Shown in pieces: positions 1-7,820 of a stretch of 64,000 bases of DNA. Positions within the stretch are counted from its first letter, which is position 1, and the number at the start of each line of letters is the position of its first letter. The notes beneath the pieces are model-generated. The model did no database searches and was not told where the DNA came from. It saw nothing but the letters and a program-made list of their open reading frames with translations. Position numbers and translations under genes: made by a program. Location of the stretch: positions 42,783-106,782 of the forward strand of contig NZ_RXNV01000012.1 in assembly GCF_003966265.1 (NCBI RefSeq). The letters run 5' to 3'. The DNA comes from Shewanella atlantica (GTDB lineage: Bacteria; Pseudomonadota; Gammaproteobacteria; Enterobacterales; Shewanellaceae).

Positions 1-921
1 ATATTTGTCGCGCCGCTTCCCGTCTACCATATCTATGCCTTCATGGTGAATTTGGTACTCTATTTCGAGCGTGGCTGTTGCTCGGTATTAATTCCCAACC
101 CGAGGGACATCTCCTCGTTGATAACTACCCTCTCTAAGTATCCATTTACCGGTTTTGCCGGCCTCAACACCCTCTTCGTCGGCTTGTGTCATCAACCTGA
201 GTTTAAGGCATTGGACTTCAGTCATCTGAAGATCACCATCTCTGGCGGAACCGCCCTGACACAGGCCGCGGCCAATGTCTGGCAACAAACCACGGGATGC
301 ACCATCTCAGAGGGCTACGGCTTATCGGAAACATCGCCTGTTGTCTCACTCAACGCCCCCGGACTCGAACAGCTGGGCACCATTGGCAAACCTGTGCAGG
401 GCACTGAGGTGAAGATCCTCGATAACGATGACAATGAAGTGCCATTGGGTGAAAGTGGTGAACTGGCAGTGAGAGGCCCTCAGGTGATGAGCGGTTATTG
501 GAACAAAGCCGATGACACCTCAAATGTGATGACAGATGAGGGATTCTTTAAAACCGGTGACATCGCCATTGAGACACAAGACGGCTTTCATAAAATCGTC
601 GACCGTAAGAAAGACATGATCATAGTATCGGGTTTTAACGTCTACCCTAATGAGGTGGAGGAAGTGCTGGCCAGCCATGAAGCTGTACTCGAATGTGCCG
701 TTGTGGGTATAGACAACGAACGCAGTGGTGAAGCGGTTAAGGCTGTTATCGTACTCGCCAACAATGAGGCGGACACCATAGAGGTGGAATCAAATATTCT
801 GGCCTACTGCCGTGAGCAGTTAACCGCCTATAAGCTCCCTAAGGTGATCGAGTTTGTACCTATGCTGCCAAAATCTACCGTAGGAAAGATACTGCGAAGG
901 GAGTTGAGGAAAAGTATGTAG
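1..921 (+). CDS. fadD: Long-chain-fatty-acid-CoA ligase, 5'-truncated by window edge
   Basis: C-terminal part of an AMP-forming acyl-CoA synthetase. The frame is open from base 1 (the first codons read IFVAPLPVYH), so the first in-window ATG at 43 is internal. Visible family features are the KYPFTGFAGLNTLF segment, the GYGLSETSPV adenylate motif, the KTGDIA motif and the C-terminal hinge DRKKDMIIVSGFNVYPNEVE, followed by the GKILRREL tail that carries the catalytic Lys. This matches FadD, which activates long-chain fatty acids with ATP and CoA at the inner membrane before beta-oxidation. About 250 N-terminal residues lie outside the window. REP-like hairpins follow directly after the stop. 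The family assignment is firm; which paralogue it is cannot be told. Confidence 0.93.
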   Translation: MFVAPLPVYHIYAFMVNLVLYFERGCCSVLIPNPRDISSLITTLSKYPFTGFAGLNTLFVGLCHQPEFKALDFSHLKITISGGTALTQAAANVWQQTTGCTISEGYGLSETSPVVSLNAPGLEQLGTIGKPVQGTEVKILDNDDNEVPLGESGELAVRGPQVMSGYWNKADDTSNVMTDEGFFKTGDIAIETQDGFHKIVDRKKDMIIVSGFNVYPNEVEEVLASHEAVLECAVVGIDNERSGEAVKAVIVLANNEADTIEVESNILAYCREQLTAYKLPKVIEFVPMLPKSTVGKILRRELRKSM

Positions 922-1003
922 GACCGGCTTTAGCCGGGAATGGGTCGGCTTTAGCTGAGAGGTAAGATGAAAATCTAATATCGCAGCTAAAGCAGCTCCT
1001 ACA
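919..1003. repeat. REP-like hairpins between fadD and hydrolase
   Basis: Three related palindromes lie in the convergent gap: TAGGACCGGCTTTAGCCGG directly at the fadD stop codon, a decayed GTCGGCTTTAGCTGA, and GCAGCTAAAGCAGCTCCTACA just before the hydrolase stop. They belong to the family of hairpins (core GCGGCTAAAGCCGC plus TCCTACA) found throughout the window. They may act as transcript ends for the two convergent genes, but no T-run is present. Confidence 0.7.
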
Positions 1004-2035
1004 TCACAGTCTCAATCCTTCTATCCACGCCTGAATAACGGGTCTGACATCCGGGCTCACCACCACTCCCATATGGCTGACACCCGGTAATACCTCTACC
1101 TGTGCCTGTTTGTTATCGGGAATATGTTGGGTGATGACGGGCTGATATTGCTCCGCAAACATGGTTTCATCATCGGCTCCGGCCAACACCAGCAGTGGCT
1201 GAGAAATTGCGCTAAGGTCGTCTTCGTAATCCCGTGGGGCAAAAGAGGTGTTGAGTCGGTACGAATAGGCTAAGGTTTCAGTGCCATTTCGAAAGGTTTG
1301 AGGCATATTAAACTTGATACTGGTTAAGTCATTCAAACCATGGATGCCGATATTATTGAGCATGCTCAAACCGATAATTCTGGCCGTATAAGGGGTAGCC
1401 CAGCCACCGGCATTCGGCCTTGTGGTCGGTGCATTATAAAAAATAAAGGGCGCTAACAGCAGATAAGCATCCGCTTGCTTTCCATATTTTCCTCCGGCAA
1501 AGCGGATAGCTAAGCCTCCTCCCGATGAGTGCCCGCCCATGATGATGTCGGACTTGGGTGAGTCCTGTTTTATCCCCAAAATCAGATCGGCAAGGTCATC
1601 TTCGAACTGGCCGATATAATCGATATCGCCGCGCCTCTGTGGATTAACGCCATGACCACGCAGGTCCGGTGTATAGACCTGAGCCAGTCCCTGCTCACTG
1701 ATAAATTTGGCCAGCTGATAAAATTGCTGACTGTGCCAGCCCGAGCCATGGAGTAGAATTAACACCTTATCCGAGTCGGAAGAGTAATATCGATATTGAA
1801 GTTGGCCTTGGCCTCGTGTGCCATAGCTTTGCAGTGACGGCATACCGGCATAATCGAGCATCATCTCAGAAAAGTTGATGCCGCTGTTCACTACATCTCC
1901 CCGCTTTTCTGCGCCCTCTTGATTCACAGCCTCTGGTTTTGGCCCGCCAAAGTAGCTAAGCCCAAAGGCTATCCCCAGGTAGATGACAATAGAGATTATC
2001 ACCGAGGTCAAAATCCGTTTTAATATTCGTGGCAT
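1004..2035 (-). CDS. Membrane-anchored alpha/beta hydrolase (monoacylglycerol-lipase-like)
   Basis: 343 residues. An N-terminal hydrophobic segment (residues about 9-28) suggests a membrane anchor with the enzyme in the periplasm. The body is an alpha/beta hydrolase of the serine aminopeptidase S33 / lysophospholipase type: oxyanion region ILLHGSGWHSQQF, nucleophile elbow GGHSSGG, a late acidic residue in LAGADDETMF and the catalytic His in GVSHMG. Such enzymes cleave esters of glycerol or lysophospholipids, but the substrate cannot be read from the sequence. It converges on fadD; whether the two work together is a guess. Confidence 0.8.
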   Translation of the reverse strand: MPRILKRILTSVIISIVIYLGIAFGLSYFGGPKPEAVNQEGAEKRGDVVNSGINFSEMMLDYAGMPSLQSYGTRGQGQLQYRYYSSDSDKVLILLHGSGWHSQQFYQLAKFISEQGLAQVYTPDLRGHGVNPQRRGDIDYIGQFEDDLADLILGIKQDSPKSDIIMGGHSSGGGLAIRFAGGKYGKQADAYLLLAPFIFYNAPTTRPNAGGWATPYTARIIGLSMLNNIGIHGLNDLTSIKFNMPQTFRNGTETLAYSYRLNTSFAPRDYEDDLSAISQPLLVLAGADDETMFAEQYQPVITQHIPDNKQAQVEVLPGVSHMGVVVSPDVRPVIQAWIEGLRL

Positions 2036-2266
2036 ATTTTTCTATCTTCGAGTGAATGCAATTCAGAGTTATCTGTACATTGACATCATGTGCCCATCAC
2101 CAGATAAGTTCAATCATAAGTTTGGTTCGCGTCAATGAAGCTTGGCGGCATTTTCCAAGCGGAACCATTTATTATCCTCAAAGATATGACAGTCCAATCT
2201 TTTCTTATGCATGTGGCATAATGGCATTCATTGGATAACAGATAGCTAGATAACAGAGTAGTAAAA

Positions 2267-2536
2267 ATGGACAATGAACAAGACAGCTACATGACTCAAG
2301 AAACATTAATTGAAACTGTCGAGAATCAAATCGTAGACGGCGAACCCAAAAAGGTAAAAGAAACCTTGATGCGTCTAGTCATGACTGGTACACCACGTGA
2401 AGAAGCGATTCAATCGATGGCCTGCGCGCTGGCAGTCGAAGTATTCGATGTCATGAAAAATGGCGCCTCTTTTAACGGAAAGCGTTATGACCAACATTTG
2501 GATGAATTACCTAATATGGACTGGTTAGACGATTAA
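2267..2536 (+). CDS. Small conserved-type protein of unknown function
   Basis: 89 residues, acidic, no signal peptide or membrane segment. It looks helical: a central stretch (KKVKETLMRLVMTGTPREEAIQSMACALAVEVFDVMKNG) is followed by an Asp-rich tail ending in DWLDD. I do not recognise a named domain. No strong ribosome binding site precedes the ATG; an internal ATG at 2288 is possible. The clear terminator hairpin just downstream and protein-like composition support a real gene. Confidence 0.6.
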   Translation: MDNEQDSYMTQETLIETVENQIVDGEPKKVKETLMRLVMTGTPREEAIQSMACALAVEVFDVMKNGASFNGKRYDQHLDELPNMDWLDD

Positions 2537-2544
2537 CACCAAAG

Positions 2545-2679
2545 TTAGCCAGCCTTCGAATGAAGGCTGATTACATTTTTTACTTGTTTCATTTGGCGGT
2601 TTTGATACTGGATAAGTAACAGGTAAGTATTGATGCCCAGCAAACCAAACATCAATCCCGCCCAATGAACCGAACCCAA
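2545..2679 (-). CDS. Possible small membrane ORF or coding remnant
   Basis: The minus strand is open from a stop near 2690 to TAA at 2545-2547 and reads like membrane protein (HWAGLMFGLLGINTYLLLI, then QYQNRQMKQ). The only plausible start is a TTG at 2679 with no good ribosome binding site. It lies directly downstream of the ABC transporter gene, in the same orientation. It could be a tiny downstream gene or the eroded end of an older one; its last codons overlap the terminator hairpin on the other strand. Confidence 0.25.
   Translation of the reverse strand: MGSVHWAGLMFGLLGINTYLLLIQYQNRQMKQVKNVISLHSKAG
2550..2580 (+). terminator. Rho-independent terminator
   Basis: CAGCCTTC-GAAT-GAAGGCTG hairpin (8-bp stem) followed by ATTACATTTTTT, 14 bases after the preceding stop codon. 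Nearly the same hairpin and tail occurs at 24540-24565 on the other strand. Confidence 0.75.
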
Positions 2680-2713
2680 AGAGATACTGCCTACTTGTTA
2701 TCCGACAAGTAGA

Positions 2714-4561
2714 CTAAGTCTCTGTGATCAGCTGCAGGCTGGCAAATTCACGATATAGCTCGCTCGACGCCATCAACTCCTGGTGGGTGCCACTGGCGAT
2801 TAACCGTCCCTTGTCTAACACTAAGATACGATCCGCATTGAGCACAGTCGCCAATCGATGGGCAATAATCAGGGTCGTCTTATCCACCATTAAGCTATCC
2901 AACGCCTGCTTAACCTTCTGCTCGCTGATCGCATCGAGGGCACTGGTTGCCTCATCCAGCAGCAGGATGGGTCTGTCGGCTAAGATGGCTCTGGCGATGG
3001 CGATTCGCTGCTTCTGCCCACCGGACAATCTGACGCCCCGCTCTCCCAGATAGGTTTGATAACCGTCGCTGAACTCCTGAATAAACTCATCAGCGCGGGC
3101 CGCAATACAGGCATCGATAACCTCCTCTTCGCTCGCATCCAGCCTGCCATAGCGGACGTTTTCAAGCACACTGGTGGCGAAAATGACCGACTCTTGCGGG
3201 ACCAGGGCGTACTGTTGGCGCAGCGTCTGCGGTGCCAGCATTGCGATATCGATACCATCGAGCTCGATAGTGCCACTATCGAGCTGATAAAAACGCTGTA
3301 ACTGCTCAAACAGGGTACTCTTTCCTGCACCACTTGCACCCACCAGCGCCACGCGTTCACCGGATTTAATCTCGATATCCAGCCCGCGTATGACCTGCGA
3401 GTCACTCGCAATCGAATCACCATTTTCCTGAATGTTCTGATAGGAAAATCGAACCTGTTTAAGACTAAGTTTACCCGCCACGGATTCAGGTAAAGTCTCA
3501 GGTTTCGCAACCGTTGGAATGTCGATAGGGGTTTCGACCAACTCTATTAACCGCTCTGAAGCTCCGGCTGCTCTCTGGATCTCACCGATAACCTCACTGA
3601 TGGTCGCAACCGACCCCGCCACCATCACGGCATAGAACATAAAGGCCGACAATTCACCACCGGATATACTTCCTGTCATCACATCCTGTGCCCCAACCCA
3701 GGTCACCAGTGCTATTGCCAATATGCTGAGAAACATCACTAATGAGATTAAAATTGAGCGATAGCGAATTCGCCCCTTCGCCGCATCCATTACGGCTTCG
3801 ACACGATCGTTAAACAGGGCTCTGTCACGATCTTCATGGGTATAGGCTTGCACCGTATGGATCTCGTGCAGGGTCTCATCGACATAGGCGCCTAAATCAC
3901 CAACTCTGTCCTGACTCTGACGGGAGAGGTCCCTCACCTTGCGACCAAAGAAGAAGATAGGCCCCAGCACCATAGGCACAGCCAGCAATACCAGACCGGT
4001 CAATTTAAGGCTGGTGATGGCCATCATCACTATACCTCCGACAACGGTGACGCTGGCACGCAGGGCCATGGAGAGACTCGATCCCACGACCGATTGTAGT
4101 AAGGTCGAATCGGCGGTGAAACGGGAGATCACCTCGCCGGTACGTAACCTGGCATAGAAGCCCGGCGACAGTTTCAATAGGTGGTCGTAAACCTTAAGGC
4201 GAATGTCGGCACTCACCCGCTCGCCGAGCCAGGTCATCAGGTAGAAACGGCAGAATATGGCGGAGCTGCTCAGGGCGGTGATACCTATCACCAACATGAT
4301 GATCTCATTGAGCCTGTCACCGTTATCCTGCAAGAAGCCTTCATCGACCATCAGACGAACTCCCTGCCCCAGCGAGAGCCAAGCCAGCGAACCGATAAAC
4401 AGGAAGATAATGGCGGCAATGACTCGCCCTTTATAGGGACGTAAGAAAGCCCCTATCCAAGGTAAAACCGCTCTCTTGGCTACATCGGAACCTGAAGAAA
4501 GTGACTTACTCTGTTTTGAACTGGCGGTCATGGGTGAAACCGAGGTCGTATCTTGACTCAA
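2714..4561 (-). CDS. ABC transporter, fused permease-ATPase (MsbA-type half exporter)
   Basis: 615 residues, the normal size of a half-transporter that works as a homodimer in the inner membrane. The transmembrane domain covers about residues 40-335 and the nucleotide-binding domain about 365-610. Visible motifs: Walker A GASGAGKST (408-416), signature LSGGQKQR (512-519), Walker B ILLLDEATSALD (532-543), and the H-loop IIAHRLAT. The family exports lipids, lipopeptides or drugs; the substrate cannot be inferred. The gene stands alone with its own start context. It has no kinase or glycosyltransferase neighbour, so a general exporter is more likely than MsbA itself. Confidence 0.88.
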   Translation of the reverse strand: MSQDTTSVSPMTASSKQSKSLSSGSDVAKRAVLPWIGAFLRPYKGRVIAAIIFLFIGSLAWLSLGQGVRLMVDEGFLQDNGDRLNEIIMLVIGITALSSSAIFCRFYLMTWLGERVSADIRLKVYDHLLKLSPGFYARLRTGEVISRFTADSTLLQSVVGSSLSMALRASVTVVGGIVMMAITSLKLTGLVLLAVPMVLGPIFFFGRKVRDLSRQSQDRVGDLGAYVDETLHEIHTVQAYTHEDRDRALFNDRVEAVMDAAKGRIRYRSILISLVMFLSILAIALVTWVGAQDVMTGSISGGELSAFMFYAVMVAGSVATISEVIGEIQRAAGASERLIELVETPIDIPTVAKPETLPESVAGKLSLKQVRFSYQNIQENGDSIASDSQVIRGLDIEIKSGERVALVGASGAGKSTLFEQLQRFYQLDSGTIELDGIDIAMLAPQTLRQQYALVPQESVIFATSVLENVRYGRLDASEEEVIDACIAARADEFIQEFSDGYQTYLGERGVRLSGGQKQRIAIARAILADRPILLLDEATSALDAISEQKVKQALDSLMVDKTTLIIAHRLATVLNADRILVLDKGRLIASGTHQELMASSELYREFASLQLITET

Positions 4562-4800
4562 TGGGAGTTCCTTTCTTGGAGCAACGACTTAAAGAGGTAG
4601 AATGAGTTTATCCAGCCCGTTCAATGAACAAGCGCTTCAATAAGCTCATTGGATAAGTAGAGAATATCAAAACCAATCTACAAACGTCGATTTAGTTTGT
4701 ATCAAAAAATGCGCCTTGTTTGACTGAACTTATCTGCATTTAAGTATATAGTCTTGTCTCATTAAGAATCGATACCCATTGAGAGTAGCAGCAAAACCTT

Positions 4801-5127
4801 ATGGCAAAGAACATCTCCAGCGAAACCCAAAATGAAGCGATGAAAGTGGCCAAGGCCACTCAAAAACCGGGACAAACCAAGGAGCAGACTAAGCTTATCG
4901 CCTTAGGTATTGAGAAAGGAATCGCAGAATATAAGAAGCAACAGAAGAGTAAGGCGAGAGACAGAGACAAGTCCCGTAAGCAGGAGATCAGAGCCAAGGC
5001 GCGTGCTGCCGAAACGGTAGACAGCGATACAACCGAGCTTGAGACTAACTCGACTCGCCCGATGCTGCCTTGGGGGTTACTGGTACTCAGCTGGATTGGA
5101 TTTATCGGCTTCCATTTTTTAAAATAA
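4801..5127 (+). CDS. DUF2956 family protein, C-terminal membrane anchor
   Basis: 108 residues. The N-terminal half (SSETQNEAMKVAKATQKPGQ through QTKLIALGIEKGIAEYKKQQ) is the signature of the DUF2956 family of marine gammaproteobacteria. The middle is very basic and charged (KSKARDRDKSRKQEIRAKARA). The end is one hydrophobic helix (MLPWGLLVLSWIGFIGFHFL), so the protein is probably tail-anchored with a cytoplasmic charged domain. Function is unknown. Confidence 0.8.
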   Translation: MAKNISSETQNEAMKVAKATQKPGQTKEQTKLIALGIEKGIAEYKKQQKSKARDRDKSRKQEIRAKARAAETVDSDTTELETNSTRPMLPWGLLVLSWIGFIGFHFLK

Positions 5128-5211
5128 AGAGTTGAAATAAAGAGCTGAAGTAAGAGATAGCATCAAGTCACGAGTCAAAGATAAGGCAAATGCAACTTCC
5201 GGTACAAAGGG

Positions 5212-5241
5212 AAGTTCCTAGGTTCTAGATCCTAGGAACTT
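5212..5241. terminator. Hairpin between convergent genes, built from TTCCTAGG repeats
   Basis: AAGTTCCTAGG - 8-base loop - CCTAGGAACTT, an 11-bp perfect stem between the ends of the DUF2956 gene and the ion channel gene. There is no proper T-run, so it may be a weak bidirectional terminator. The arms are made of the same CTAGGTT/AACCTAG sequence as the heptad arrays elsewhere. Confidence 0.5.
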
Positions 5242-5252
5242 TGTTACTAAAC

Positions 5253-6122
5253 TTATCCCGCCCCTTGCGCATTTTGTACTAACAAGCCTTTGAGTTCGGC
5301 TATCTGCTGTTTGAGTTCCGCCACATCGGCGGCGCTGGCGGGCAGTTCAGCCTTCGTCTCAGTCTGTTGGCTATTATGGTTAGCGGCCTCCTCTTCGGCC
5401 TCTGTTTCCGCTCGCATCGCCTGTGTTTCCTGTGTCATCACATCGAGTACGGCACCCACCATCATGTTCAGAAATACAAAGGCTGTCAGGAAGATAAAAC
5501 TAAGATAATAGATCCAACTCAACGGATAGACCGCCATGGTTTCATACATTACAGAGGTCCATGATTCGAACGTAGACACCCTAAACAGGGTTAGCATAGC
5601 GACCGAAACGTCGCCCCAGAGAAAGTCATTGATATGGGCGAACAACATGCTGCCGATAGCGCCATAGATATAGAAGATCACAAACATCAGCAGAGCAATA
5701 TAACCCATGCGCGGAATGGCCTTGAGTAGGGCATTCACCAGCATTCTCAGCTCAGGGATCATGGAGACGAGCCGCAGTACCCTGAAGATACGCAACAGAC
5801 GGGCGATAAGAATTCCGGCGCCACCGGCAGGGATTAAGCTGCCAATCACGATCAGGGTATCGAAAATATTCCAGCCATTAGTGAAAAACTTCTTAGGGCC
5901 ATCACTCGCTAAAAATCGAATCACAATTTCGATGGCAAAAAACACGGTGATACCGACATCCAGTACCACCAGACTCTTCTCCATCCAGGATGGCAGATGG
6001 TAGGTGTGTGCCCCAATCGACAAGGCTGACACTATGATCACAAAAATCACAAAGCCCTGAAAGGCCTTGCTGTTGTCAATCAGCTTAAGTTTGTCCTGTA
6101 TGCCAGAAACGTTTGCCAGCAC
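5253..6122 (-). CDS. Voltage-gated cation channel, single-domain bacterial Nav type
   Basis: 289 residues with six membrane segments. S4 (IARLLRIFRVLRLVSM, about 106-121) has Arg at every third position (108, 111, 114, 117), the voltage sensor. The pore loop holds TFESWTS (184-190), matching the TLESW/LESWAS selectivity filter of NaChBac/NavAb-type sodium channels. S6 covers about 203-228, followed by an acidic neck and a short C-terminal coiled coil (about 262-285) that would hold the tetramer. The start is GTG at 6122 with GGAGAG seven bases upstream. Expected role: sodium entry coupled to membrane potential, pH or motility, known for the family and inferred here. Confidence 0.88.
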   Translation of the reverse strand: MLANVSGIQDKLKLIDNSKAFQGFVIFVIIVSALSIGAHTYHLPSWMEKSLVVLDVGITVFFAIEIVIRFLASDGPKKFFTNGWNIFDTLIVIGSLIPAGGAGILIARLLRIFRVLRLVSMIPELRMLVNALLKAIPRMGYIALLMFVIFYIYGAIGSMLFAHINDFLWGDVSVAMLTLFRVSTFESWTSVMYETMAVYPLSWIYYLSFIFLTAFVFLNMMVGAVLDVMTQETQAMRAETEAEEEAANHNSQQTETKAELPASAADVAELKQQIAELKGLLVQNAQGAG

Positions 6123-6576
6123 GGCAGCTCTCCTCTACATCAAAATTTGGTTATTTAAAAAGGTCTGTCTGATAAATGGGAGCTGCAGAGATAAAATTCC
6201 AATTGGAATAAGGATGACTCGAAAAACAAACAACTAAACGTCGGCCGATCCCGCAGTCGGCGGACTCTAGCAGGAATAGCTTAAAATTTTATTAAAAATG
6301 AAAAGGCTGAGATGATGGGGCTGACTGTATTCATGTGGACTATTTAAGCCGGTTGGCTATAGAGCAGGAAGACAAAAGTATTCAGGCATTAAAAAAACGG
6401 GATCCTGCTCTTTACAGGGAATGAATTCAAGATGATGACTAAGCGCTAACAAGATTCCAGCCCTGAAAGATTCGCGGCTAAAGCCGCTCCTACATGGAGG
6501 ATGTCGTAATTCGCATATCGTAGCTCGTCGCCCGTTCCCAGACCTCGCCCCCCGAACCTCGTAACTAAAGACTATA
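6123..6576. repeat. Gene-free stretch with composite REP element
   Basis: Between the channel and the winged-helix gene. The main content is one copy of the REP-like hairpin (TTCGCGGCTAAAGCCGC plus TCCTACAT, 6470-6495), preceded by the module CTGCTCTTTACAGGGAAT and followed by GGATGTCGTA and degraded GTAGCTCGT heptads. The same order of modules recurs at 19195, 36057, 43770, 55200, 58230 and 61780. No coding frame or RNA gene was seen. Confidence 0.65.
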
Positions 6577-6867
6577 TCAAGCCAAAACTTCGGTGATCAT
6601 GGCCAGATGAGTATCTACCCAAGCACTGCTGATAGGGCCCCAGGTGTTGATACGATAATGCCCGGCGTTATTGCGTTCACCGTCCTGAATAAACTGACAC
6701 TCGATACCTATGTCCGACAGCGCCGCAATAGCATCTTGAAGCGTACGTCGCGGCATGCCCGTTAACTTATTTAAAGACAATAGGTTATGTTGCTCGCTGT
6801 CGATATGATGCGCAAGATATAGCTTTCGTAGAAATGCTTTTTTCTGTTTTGAAACTTCAATGTCCAA
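6577..6867 (-). CDS. Small winged-helix DNA-binding protein (predicted)
   Basis: 96 residues. The segment LSLNKLTGMPRRTLQDAIAALSDIGIECQFIQDG looks like helix-turn-helix plus wing, with a final aromatic patch NTWGPISSAWVDTH. Proteins of this form are small transcription regulators. It stands alone; no target or ligand can be inferred. The upstream region is AT-rich (6870-7040) and shared with the divergent PH-domain operon, so it might regulate that operon. Confidence 0.6.
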   Translation of the reverse strand: MDIEVSKQKKAFLRKLYLAHHIDSEQHNLLSLNKLTGMPRRTLQDAIAALSDIGIECQFIQDGERNNAGHYRINTWGPISSAWVDTHLAMITEVLA

Positions 6868-7048
6868 ATCGGCACCTTTTATTTAAATAAATTCAACTAT
6901 CAATGACTAACATCAATAGCTCATATCCCTATAAAAATACCACAGAGTGAAATTGTTGTGAAATATGTCAGCCTATGGAGAAAGGTTAGCGCTTCTTGAT
7001 ATAGTGTTATTCGAAATTGAATAAGAAACCAGAAACGGATACTGGCAC

Positions 7049-7819
7049 ATGACCCATGAAACGCCTGAGATAAAAGGTAGTGAAATTAAAGATCGTTTAG
7101 TTGATATCAAGGCCAGCACATCGATAAAAGAGCCGGCTCTGCAAGGTGGTTCGGCGGTGGTAACGGATTTATCACCCTCTATGGACTCTGTCGATGAGCT
7201 CTCTAATTTAAAGAGTGAACGATTAGATCACAGGCCACAGCCTCAGGAGCAATGGCAAAGCTTCGACCAGATCCCATTGTCGCCCGTTGAGCCGCGTCAT
7301 TACACGCAAGTACTTATTGAAACGGCAACTATCTCAATAATCTTTATCACTATCTTGTCGGTATTTCTCATTTTTGTCGCAACGATTCCCCTGCCCATTG
7401 CGGCAATAGTCATTCCGGCCCTATTGATGATTGGCTCTGGGATCACTTGGGTGAGGTACCTCAATGCCAAGGCAATTGGTTACGCCGTCTGTTCCCATGA
7501 ACTTGTGATGCAGACAGGGATCTTTTGGGTGAAGCGGATTTCGCTCCCCTATACCCGACTGCAACATATCAGCCTGTCTCAAGGCCCGCTAGAGCGAAAG
7601 TTTTATCTGCGTACCCTGAAATGCTTTAGCGCCGGAAGTGGTAGTGCAGAGATCGAGCTGCCCGGCTTAGAGAGTAAAACCGCAGAAAAGCTCAGACAAC
7701 ACCTGCTCAGTATGGCGGCAATCGCCATCAAAACCACTGCTATCATTAACGTGAATGAAGAGGTGAACCAGAAAAAGATCAATGAAGAAGAACCCGCCGC
7801 CGACAGAGCTGAGCAATAA
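7049..7819 (+). CDS. Membrane protein with bacterial PH domain (YdbS-like)
   Basis: 256 residues. About 90 residues of polar, probably disordered N-terminus precede two closely spaced membrane helices (ATISIIFITILSVFLIFVAT and PIAAIVIPALLMIGSGITW). A bPH_2 (DUF304) domain follows, recognised by GYAVCSHELVMQTGIFWVKR, LPYTRLQHISLSQGPLERKF and ELPGL. It is followed one base after its stop by a larger protein with the same domain type, the usual YdbS-YdbT pair. The pair's biochemical role is not established. The long N-terminal extension is unusual. Confidence 0.78.
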   Translation: MTHETPEIKGSEIKDRLVDIKASTSIKEPALQGGSAVVTDLSPSMDSVDELSNLKSERLDHRPQPQEQWQSFDQIPLSPVEPRHYTQVLIETATISIIFITILSVFLIFVATIPLPIAAIVIPALLMIGSGITWVRYLNAKAIGYAVCSHELVMQTGIFWVKRISLPYTRLQHISLSQGPLERKFYLRTLKCFSAGSGSAEIELPGLESKTAEKLRQHLLSMAAIAIKTTAIINVNEEVNQKKINEEEPAADRAEQ

Positions 7820-7820
7820 T

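Noticed and set aside
2056..2238. 60-codon plus-strand frame between hydrolase and the next gene
   Set aside because: Composition is unlike a protein (mixed Cys, His, Tyr), no ribosome binding site; probably just the promoter region.
2691..2712. CTACTTG-N8-CAAGTAG hairpin next to the ABC transporter stop
   Set aside because: No T-run on either strand; too weak to call a terminator by itself.
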